A stretch of DNA of 39,466 nt from Chloroflexota bacterium (GTDB lineage Bacteria > Chloroflexota > Limnocylindria > Limnocylindrales > CSP1-4), in NCBI GenBank assembly GCA_003165675.1, contig PMNU01000015.1, positions 32,248 to 71,713 on the forward strand, written 5' to 3'. Positions 33,739 through 39,466 of the stretch are shown piece by piece. Each line of letters begins with the position of its first letter. The stretch's first letter is position 1. Position numbers and translations under genes: made by a program. The notes beneath the pieces are model-generated. The model was not told where the DNA came from and did no database searches. It saw only the letters and a program-made list of their open reading frames with translations.

Positions 33739-35679
33739 ATGCCCGACTTGACCGACTCGTTTTGCGAGCGCTGTGGTGCTCGCCACGTCGTGTCTCCGAA
33801 CGCGCCCCGGGCACTGTCGTTCAAGCGGGCGCGCGTCCTTGCAACGGGCCTGAAGTACTTCGTTCTTACCGACGGCCAGTCGATGCGCGACTCGCTGACT
33901 CTGGCGCGCCACGAAGACGAACATCAGGATACGAACCGAGCGACTGAGTCGTTCCACCGCATCTTCAACTTCTGCATGACGTGCCGGCAGTACGCGTGCG
34001 ACCGCTGTTGGAACTCCAATGCCAGCGCATGTTTGTCTTGCGCCCCTGAGACCGGCATCGAACCTGTTGCGCCCGAAGATCACTTGATCGTCCGGACGCC
34101 AGTCGCCCGATGGGACGCCGACTGGTCGCAATTCCCTGATGGTCCCGCCGTCGAGCCGCTGGCCCGCCCGGCTGCTCCGGTGCCGCACGGCGCGCCCCTT
34201 CCCTTCGCGGAAGCGCAACCGTTGCGCCCGCCGGAGCAGCCGGATCCGCTGGCCTGGCCCGCGGCGGATCTGCCGGCAGCCGCTACGGCTTCGACGCCTG
34301 GCCACGACGGCAAGCGCCACCACGCGTCCCAGCCGTCTGCCGACCCAGAGGCCTGGAGCCTGTGGCCGATTGCCGATGAGATTGCGCCCGAGATGACCCT
34401 GACCCCCGAGGAACTGGAGCTTGTCGAGTCAAGGCTCGGGCAGGTAGACGCAATGCCGGATCCCCTGCGGGACCGCGCGGCCGCTTTGGAAGCACCGCTC
34501 CCCGATGGCCCGGCGCCGTCGACCCCGAAAGCCACTCTCGCGGAGGACATGGCTCGAGCGCCCGAGGGCACGCCCGGTAGCGATGCTCCGATGGCCTGTT
34601 CCACTCTAGTCTCGGAGCCTGAGCCAGCTGCGGCTGAGGACTCGGCGGGAATGACGCTGCCATCGGCTCAGCAACCAGCGGTCCCGATACCCGAAACGCA
34701 GATCCAGCCGCAGCGCATCCTCCGCAAGTCAAGGGCAAACCAATCCCAGCTCCTGCCTCTGCAGACGCACCCGGCGCCGCCAACCCATCTACCGGAGACA
34801 CGCGAACGCACCCCCATCTTCGCGAGGCTGCTTGGCAGACGCGCCCCCGAGTCCGCGACCGATCCGACCGCGGACACCCAGGACTCCAATGCGCCTGCTG
34901 TGGAACCGGTCCGCGACCCCTGGCCGCACGCGACGCTCTGGTCGGACCGCTCGCCGGCAACTCGGCCTCGAGGGGCGGAGGGCGAGGCGTTGGGCAGAGA
35001 CGCAGCGCCCGAGCTGGTGGCCCCCTCCATCGCTCCGGCTCCCGTTCCTGCTCCTGCTTTGGCTCCTGCCGCGGCCATGGAGGCGGCGGAACCGGTAGCC
35101 GCTCCGGCAACCCAGGCAATTCAGGCGGCGAGGCCCGAAACCGTCCGCCTCCAGGCCGAGTCGGCTCCAATCGACGCCCGCTCGGCCGCCGCCGTCCGAC
35201 TCTCCGCGGTGTCCGCGAGTCCGGCCGAGCCGGCCGGAACCACCCAACCGACAGTGGACCTCACTGTCGGTTGGGTCGAAGCGCCGACCGATCCAACCCC
35301 CGCCACGCCGGCTATGGGTCAGCCGCAGGTAGATCTGCCTTCGGTTGCGGGAAGGCCACAAGTCGCGGCGGCGTCGACTCCCGATCGGCCCACAGAACCC
35401 CCCGTCGTGCGCTCAACATCTCCGGCGCCGTGGCCGCCGCTCGGCGCAAGCTGGCCGCCTCAGGAGGACCGCGGGGCGGTGTGGCCCGGCCCCGACGCAG
35501 CGTCCGTTCCCGCTGCTCTCGCGGCTCGACAGGGCGCGACGCCCACACTGGACGCGATGTGGGCCCTTTCCGCTCAAGAAGTGCTCAGCCGCGGCTCCGT
35601 CCGGGTCTGCCACCGATGTGCCCTGCCGGTCTCGACGCAGGCTCGGTTCTGTCGGCGCTGCGGAACGCAGCAGGCCTGA
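33739..35679 (+). CDS. Protein with zinc knuckles at both ends and a long disordered middle, unknown function
   Basis: A 646-residue protein. The N-terminal 101 residues contain CxxC pairs C9/C12, C79/C82, C87/C90 and C98/C101, enough for two zinc sites, with a folded-looking segment between them ([20 protein letters not shown]). The last 25 residues hold a second zinc ribbon (C624, C627, C638, C641). Residues about 110-600 are low-complexity Pro/Ala/Glu-rich, almost certainly disordered. No membrane segment or signal peptide is seen. Function not recognised. GGAG lies 6 nt before the ATG. The middle part contains a perfect 15-bp inverted repeat (35242-35276). Confidence 0.75.
   Translation: MPDLTDSFCERCGARHVVSPNAPRALSFKRARVLATGLKYFVLTDGQSMRDSLTLARHEDEHQDTNRATESFHRIFNFCMTCRQYACDRCWNSNASACLSCAPETGIEPVAPEDHLIVRTPVARWDADWSQFPDGPAVEPLARPAAPVPHGAPLPFAEAQPLRPPEQPDPLAWPAADLPAAATASTPGHDGKRHHASQPSADPEAWSLWPIADEIAPEMTLTPEELELVESRLGQVDAMPDPLRDRAAALEAPLPDGPAPSTPKATLAEDMARAPEGTPGSDAPMACSTLVSEPEPAAAEDSAGMTLPSAQQPAVPIPETQIQPQRILRKSRANQSQLLPLQTHPAPPTHLPETRERTPIFARLLGRRAPESATDPTADTQDSNAPAVEPVRDPWPHATLWSDRSPATRPRGAEGEALGRDAAPELVAPSIAPAPVPAPALAPAAAMEAAEPVAAPATQAIQAARPETVRLQAESAPIDARSAAAVRLSAVSASPAEPAGTTQPTVDLTVGWVEAPTDPTPATPAMGQPQVDLPSVAGRPQVAAASTPDRPTEPPVVRSTSPAPWPPLGASWPPQEDRGAVWPGPDAASVPAALAARQGATPTLDAMWALSAQEVLSRGSVRVCHRCALPVSTQARFCRRCGTQQA
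35242..35276. repeat. Perfect 15-bp inverted repeat inside the zinc-ribbon coding region
   Basis: ACCCAACCGACAGTG and CACTGTCGGTTGGGT flank a 5-nt loop (GACCT). The repeat lies in frame in codons about 502-513 and encodes [11 protein letters not shown]. It is much stronger than neighbouring structure and cannot be explained by codon use alone. Confidence 0.9.
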
Positions 35680-35757
35680 TCGGATTGAGGCCGCAACGAG
35701 GTGGCCAGCGAACCCGCCACGCTGCGCCCACGACCGCAGTGTCGACAGCCACCGCGT

Positions 35758-35779
35758 CGCCGGCCCTCTACGGCCGGCG
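35758..35779. terminator. GC-rich hairpin at a convergent gene end
   Basis: CGCCGGCC and GGCCGGCG (8 bp) with a 6-nt loop, between the zinc-ribbon gene and the convergent membrane gene. The stop codon of the membrane gene (35768-35770) sits in the loop. No T run on either strand, so a bidirectional U-tract-free terminator is only a suggestion. Confidence 0.4.
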
Positions 35780-36532
35780 GCGCGTCGACCTTCTCCACAG
35801 CGAGACGCTCAGGGCCGGCCCGAGCAGAATGCCCACCAGTCCGAGAGCCGCCAACCGCGCAACTGACGTGTCGCTCCCGCCCATCGCCCCGTCCAGCCAC
35901 ACGGCCGTCACCAGGCCCAAGGCGGCTCCCGCCGCCCCGACCGTCGGCGGGAGCGCCAGGTCCGGCGTCACGCGCTCCATCTTGGGGCCCTCCTTTTCCG
36001 GGGAGACCCACTGCCCGTGAGAGGTCGGGCGAGCGGCTTCGCGTTCAGCGCGGCGCTGCAGTCCCATTCTGACAAACGCGACCGACGTGGCCGCTCCTCC
36101 CGCAGCGACGAGCATGCTTCCGATGACTTCGACCGCCATTCCGGGGTCCAAGGAGGCCGCAGTGCCCATCGATTGGTAGTCCCCCATTGCAGTCGTGGTC
36201 ACCTGCACCCCGTCGAGCAGCGCCGCCAGCAAGCTCACGCTGAGCAACGCCGGCAGAACCTGGACGATCCGCGAGTCGCTGCTTGCCGCCGAGTGGGAGA
36301 CGACGACGAGGAGGATCAGCAGGCCGATCAGAAGCGTAATCAAGCCGTCGGGCTCGTTGCGGCCGTCGATGATCACCCGTTCCGGAATCGAGGCCCAGGA
36401 CAGGACGAATTCGGCGCCGGCGAGGACGGCCAGGCCGGCCAGAATCGCCAGGTTGGCCGGTTTAGCAAGCATCCCTGGCTCGGCCGCGGGCGATGCCGGC
36501 GGTGGAGGACCGATCCGCGGCCTGTCGATCAT
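35768..36532 (-). CDS. Multi-pass membrane protein, unknown function
   Basis: A 254-residue protein with about six membrane segments: residues about 27-46, 65-79, 88-105, 132-152, 196-213 and 225-243. The N-terminus (GPPPPASPAAEP) is proline-rich and a cytosolic loop (QRRAEREAARPTSHGQW) is charged. No family recognised. AAGGAGG lies 6 nt before the ATG. It is the last gene of the operon that begins at 37883, 50 bp after the HTH gene. Confidence 0.65.
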   Translation of the reverse strand: MIDRPRIGPPPPASPAAEPGMLAKPANLAILAGLAVLAGAEFVLSWASIPERVIIDGRNEPDGLITLLIGLLILLVVVSHSAASSDSRIVQVLPALLSVSLLAALLDGVQVTTTAMGDYQSMGTAASLDPGMAVEVIGSMLVAAGGAATSVAFVRMGLQRRAEREAARPTSHGQWVSPEKEGPKMERVTPDLALPPTVGAAGAALGLVTAVWLDGAMGGSDTSVARLAALGLVGILLGPALSVSLWRRSTRRRP

Positions 36533-36582
36533 CGCCGCCCTCCTTACTGTCTCGACCGAGCAGACACCGTCGGCTTGGCGGG

Positions 36583-36825
36583 CTAGTCGTCCAGGTCCTC
36601 GAACAGACCCGCCTGCAGGTCGTCGTCGTGAAGCGATCCGCGCGGTCGCAGCAGTGATCGCACCTGCGCCTTCCGGACGAAGCGCCGGTTACCGAGCTTG
36701 ATGCTCTGGAGCTGTCCCCCGCGAGCCCACCGGCCGATGGTGCCCGGGGTGAATCGCACATTCGAGGACGCCAGCAGTTGAGCTGCCTCCGAAAGTGATA
36801 TCCAGTCGGACGGTGGTCTGGGCAT
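36583..36825 (-). CDS. Small helix-turn-helix (excisionase/MerR-like) DNA-binding protein
   Basis: An 80-residue protein with a winged-helix-like N-terminus: DWISLSEAAQLLASSNVRF, then a recognition-type segment TPGTIGRWARGGQLQSIKLG and the wing NRRFVRKAQVRSLL. This matches the small excisionase/MerR-type HTH proteins that bind specific DNA sites. An acidic tail (DDDLQAGLFEDLDD) follows. It starts 2 bp after the FmdB stop. A DNA target is not known; it could regulate this operon. Confidence 0.72.
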   Translation of the reverse strand: MPRPPSDWISLSEAAQLLASSNVRFTPGTIGRWARGGQLQSIKLGNRRFVRKAQVRSLLRPRGSLHDDDLQAGLFEDLDD

Positions 36826-36827
36826 CG

Positions 36828-37130
36828 TCAGCCAGCGTCTTTCGGGGCTGGCTCGGACTTCGTGGACGCCCCGGTGTCGCCGGCGGACGAGCTGGCTCCC
36901 TCCCCCGAGCCAGAGCCCGTCTCTGTAGACCCTGCCCGACTCGGCTTGCCCGCGCTCGACCTGTCCTTGCGCGCCCAGCCGGTCCCCTTGAAATGAACGG
37001 CCGGCGGCGAGAATGCCCTCTTCATCGCTCCGCCGCACTTGGGGCAGCTCGCGGGACCGTGGCCGTGGACGGAGTGCATGACCTCCATCTCGTGGCCGCA
37101 GTTTGCGCAAACGTAGTCGTAGTTCGGCAC
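36828..37130 (-). CDS. FmdB-family zinc-ribbon protein
   Basis: A 100-residue protein. The N-terminal zinc ribbon MPNYDYVCANCGHEMEV has C8/C11 and C29/C32, the FmdB/DUF3835-like regulatory domain. The basic middle (FKGTGWARKDRSSAGK) is the common FmdB follow-on motif. The rest is a Ser/Gly/Glu low-complexity tail. FmdB-type proteins are proposed regulators, but their target is rarely known. It is in the same operon as the other zinc-ribbon protein, 21 bp downstream of it. Confidence 0.85.
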   Translation of the reverse strand: MPNYDYVCANCGHEMEVMHSVHGHGPASCPKCGGAMKRAFSPPAVHFKGTGWARKDRSSAGKPSRAGSTETGSGSGEGASSSAGDTGASTKSEPAPKDAG

Positions 37131-37151
37131 ATAGTCCTCCAGGCAGTCGCG

Positions 37152-37883
37152 TTAGCCGCGCACCATCCGCATGCCGCATTTCGGACAATAGAACGGTCTC
37201 TCGTGTCCGGAGTTGAAACCGCAGTGAGGGCACGCCATGCCTTCGGCGCCGGACTGCGGCACCGGCCGGTCCACCGTTACCGTTCCGACTGCGTGGGTGT
37301 CGCCGGCGATGTTGTTGAACAGGCCGGCCAGAATGCCTGCGGCGTTTCTATCCGTATCGCCGCGGACGCCCTTGCCGCCCCACGCGACCACGGCGCGAAC
37401 GACCAGGTCGCCGGTCACCTCGTCGAAATGGGAAACGACGCCGCCGACGATGGCGTTGTACTCCGGATAGCCGGCGGTGTCGGTCTCGCCGGATAGCAAG
37501 CCGCAGACGAGGGTCTCGTACACCAGATCGATCGCGTCGACTGATTCGAGGACGACGAGCGCGTGACGGGTCACAGGGGACCGCTCGTGGTGGTATTGCA
37601 GCCACTGGGCGCTGCCTGGCATGCGGGCGATGTAGGGGGAAGCTTGACCCAGTTCCACCGGGAGCGGCTCGACGAGCTCCGACTCGCCCAGCACATAGCC
37701 GGCGAGCATGCTGTGGAGTCGCTGGACAAGACCGGGGCCGGCCTTGAGCCGCACGCCTTCGGAACTCTTCGCCGAATACGAAAGCTTCAGGGAGTACTCG
37801 TGCGAACCCACCTCAGCCGGCTGAGGCTGCGGAGTCGAAGACTGATCCTGGCCTGTGCGATGAGGCCTGCCGAAGAGCGGCAC
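37152..37883 (-). CDS. Protein with a C-terminal zinc ribbon, unknown function
   Basis: A 243-residue protein. Residues about 30-200 look folded, with a beta-rich N-terminal half (HEYSLKLSYSAKSSEGVRLK) and segments such as VTRHALVVLESVDAIDLVYE and GGVVSHFDEVTGDLVVRAV. The C-terminus has CPHCG and CPKCGMRM motifs, a zinc ribbon. I do not recognise the domain. GTG start at 37883 with AGGAGG 5 nt upstream. First gene of the four-gene zinc-ribbon operon. Confidence 0.65.
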   Translation of the reverse strand: MPLFGRPHRTGQDQSSTPQPQPAEVGSHEYSLKLSYSAKSSEGVRLKAGPGLVQRLHSMLAGYVLGESELVEPLPVELGQASPYIARMPGSAQWLQYHHERSPVTRHALVVLESVDAIDLVYETLVCGLLSGETDTAGYPEYNAIVGGVVSHFDEVTGDLVVRAVVAWGGKGVRGDTDRNAAGILAGLFNNIAGDTHAVGTVTVDRPVPQSGAEGMACPHCGFNSGHERPFYCPKCGMRMVRG

Positions 37884-37917
37884 TGTCCCTCCTGAAAGGT
37901 AGTGCGGACTTGCACGT

Positions 37918-37926
37918 ATCCTAGCA
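37918..37926 (-). promoter_or_regulatory. Candidate extended -10 of the zinc-ribbon operon
   Basis: Minus strand TGC-TAGGAT, an extended -10 with four of six matches, about 35 bp upstream of the GTG at 37883. No clear -35. Confidence 0.35.
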
Positions 37927-37944
37927 GTGCCTTGGGTTCGGGTT

Positions 37945-37977
37945 GTTCCCGTACGCTCGGGCATGCGCCACGGGAAC
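37945..37977. terminator. Inverted repeat downstream of valS
   Basis: GTTCCCGT and ACGGGAAC with a 17-nt spacer, 56 bp beyond the valS stop. A second hairpin, GCAGG-CCGA-CCTGC, lies at 37996-38009. Neither has a T tract. Possible terminator of valS. Confidence 0.35.
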
Positions 37978-38032
37978 CGCGGCCCGACCCGACCAGCAGG
38001 CCGACCTGCGCATCGCCGGCTCCGCGAGGACT

Positions 38033-39466
38033 CTACTCCAGCCGTTGGACCAGGCGCGCGACGAGCTCCTCCAGTTCCGTGGCTCGCGCCCTGGCGCCCT
38101 CCACGACCGCCGCAGGCGCCCTCGACGTGAAGGCTTCGTTGGCGAGGCGGGCGCGGGCCGACGCCAGGAGTGCCTGGGCCTCCGCCAGTTCGCGCTCCAG
38201 CCGGGCGCGGTCGCGTTCCTCCTGGGCTTCGTCTCGGGCTGCGGGCCGGACGATCGCTTCGATCTCGCCGTGGATGACCGAGAGGCCGCCTTCCACTCCC
38301 ATTCGGATCGACGCGAGGCTCATCTCGCGGCGGAGCGGCCGTGCCCGCGCCAGCCGCTCGATCGCGGGCCGGAGCGCCTCGAAGGTGAGACCGAGCGAAT
38401 CGGGCACGAAGACGTCGACGGGAAGCCACGCCGCGGGTTCGACGCGAGCCTCGGCGCGCGCGTTTCGCACGGCCCGGACCAGTTCTATGAGGGCGGCGAC
38501 TTCGACCTCCGCGGCGGTGTCCGCCGCTTCGCCTGCGACGGTTGGCCAGTCGGCCACTATCAGGAGCTTGGGATCGCCGGCCGTGTGCGGAAGCCGCTCC
38601 CAGAGCGCCTCCGTGATGAAGGGCATGGTCGGGTGCAGCAGGCGCAGGTAGGTGTCGAGCGCCTCGACGAGCGTCCACCACGTGGCCTCTCGCTCGGCGG
38701 TCGGCAGGTGCTCGTCGCCCAGCCGGATCTTCGCCAGCTCGACGCCCCAGTCGCAGTACTCGTTCCAGATGGCCTCGTAGAGGATCTGGCTCGCGTCTCC
38801 GAAGGCGTACTGGGCCATGGCCCGATCGACCGCGGCCACGGTCGCGGCGGCGCGCGACAGGATCCAGCGGTCGGCCGGTCCGGCGCAGGCCCGGTCCGGC
38901 AGCTCCCGAGGCGCACCAGCCGGAATAGTGGCGGGACGGGCGCTCAGGACGAAGCGGGCCACGTTCCAGAGCTTGTTGGCAAAGTTGCGGGAATTCTCGA
39001 GCTTCTCGGCGCCCAGCCGCGAATCGTTACCCGGGGCCGTGCCGTTGACCAGGGCAAAGCGCAGCGCATCCGCGCCGACCTCGTCGATCGTCTCGAGCGG
39101 ATCGACCACGTTGCCCTTGGTCTTGGACATCTTCTGGCCGTACGGGTCGCGGATCAGGCCCGACAGATAGACGGTGCGGAACGGCGCCCGGCCGGTCAGG
39201 TGGATGCCCAGCATCATCATCCGGGCGACCCAGAAGAAGATGATGTCGTAGGCGGTCTCCATGACCGAGCCGGGGTAGAAGCGCTCGAAGTCGGGCGTCT
39301 TCTCGGGCCAGCCGAGCGTCGAGAACGGCCACAGCCCTGAGCTGAACCAGGTGTCGAAGATGTCCTCGTCCTGGCGCAGATCGGCGGCTGGTCGGCCGCA
39401 GACCTTGCACGCCATCGGTCCTGCCGGATCAGCCGTCACGGTCGTGTGGCCGTCCGGGCAGTACCA
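38033..39466 (-). CDS. valS: Valyl-tRNA synthetase, C-terminal part (gene runs off the window)
   Basis: Aminoacylates tRNA-Val. About 477 residues of the C-terminal half are present; the N-terminus lies beyond position 39466. Visible are a zinc-type segment WYCPDGHTTVTADPAGPM with CKVCGRP, QDEDIFDTWFSSGLWPFSTLGWP, the KMSKTKGNVVDP signature of class I synthetases (the ATP site), the anticodon-binding domain with WNEYCDWGVELAKIRL, and the C-terminal coiled coil (ARDEAQEERDRARLERELA) that ends ValRS proteins. The long leucine-rich end supports ValRS rather than IleRS or LeuRS. Confidence 0.95.
   Translation of the reverse strand, partial: WYCPDGHTTVTADPAGPMACKVCGRPAADLRQDEDIFDTWFSSGLWPFSTLGWPEKTPDFERFYPGSVMETAYDIIFFWVARMMMLGIHLTGRAPFRTVYLSGLIRDPYGQKMSKTKGNVVDPLETIDEVGADALRFALVNGTAPGNDSRLGAEKLENSRNFANKLWNVARFVLSARPATIPAGAPRELPDRACAGPADRWILSRAAATVAAVDRAMAQYAFGDASQILYEAIWNEYCDWGVELAKIRLGDEHLPTAEREATWWTLVEALDTYLRLLHPTMPFITEALWERLPHTAGDPKLLIVADWPTVAGEAADTAAEVEVAALIELVRAVRNARAEARVEPAAWLPVDVFVPDSLGLTFEALRPAIERLARARPLRREMSLASIRMGVEGGLSVIHGEIEAIVRPAARDEAQEERDRARLERELAEAQALLASARARLANEAFTSRAPAAVVEGARARATELEELVARLVQRLE

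Noticed and set aside
33321-33824. A 167-codon minus-strand frame across the divergent region
   Set aside because: It overlaps the start of MoxR and the 5' end of the zinc-ribbon gene and shows no family features; the region is better explained as a structured intergenic space.
1-39466. CRISPR array, integrase, IS element or phage attachment site
   Set aside because: No evenly spaced direct repeats, terminal inverted repeats with a transposase, or integrase-like frames were found. The TA pair and receiver remnant are the only mobile-like signs.

Overview
The window is a strongly GC-rich stretch of bacterial chromosome made of ordinary housekeeping and accessory genes. No phage, integrase, transposase or CRISPR array was found. 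Three features point towards Chloroflexota or a neighbouring actinobacterium-like lineage, without proving it: an F420-type LLM oxidoreductase, the F420-associated zinc protease family, and a DUF4446 protein. GTG and TTG starts are frequent. Several genes lack a Shine-Dalgarno but have a -10 box 6-7 nt before the start codon, which suggests some leaderless mRNAs.

Layout. Positions 1-2530 (minus strand) hold the 5' part of ftsH, an elongator tRNA-Met, an LLM oxidoreductase and a DivIC/FtsB-like division protein. Positions 2638-6317 (plus) hold mrfA/mrfB (yprA/yprB), a helicase-exonuclease DNA repair pair. Positions 6439-8351 hold an SRPBCC protein, a PfkB-type kinase and a small acidic protein. 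Positions 8415-14774 (minus) form a close-packed six-gene run: methyltransferase, CpaE-like receiver-ATPase, MurI, zinc protease, 2-hydroxyacid dehydrogenase and an aberrant YchF-like NTPase. A phosphotransferase (15020-15967) diverges from that run. Positions 16030-20376 (minus) hold a UvrD-type helicase fused to an Fe-S nuclease, then a HAD hydrolase and a membrane protein. Positions 20463-23685 hold a DUF4446 protein, a small membrane protein, a receiver-domain remnant and rarA. Positions 24234-24902 are a VapBC-type toxin-antitoxin pair.

Positions 24987-28614 (plus) look like a complete phosphorylated serine pathway in one operon: a class V aminotransferase, serA and a histidine-superfamily phosphatase. 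Positions 28611-33324 (minus) are a MoxR-DUF58-transglutaminase unit. Positions 33739-37883 hold a poorly characterised zinc-ribbon neighbourhood: a 646-residue protein with zinc knuckles at both ends, convergent with a four-gene operon of a zinc-ribbon protein, an FmdB-type protein, a small HTH protein and a membrane protein. The 3' part of valS (minus) ends the window.

The most interesting items are the serine operon built from non-canonical enzymes, the zinc-ribbon neighbourhood with a perfect 15-bp inverted repeat inside a coding region, the single-chain helicase-nuclease, and the degenerate YchF-like and CpaE-like proteins.
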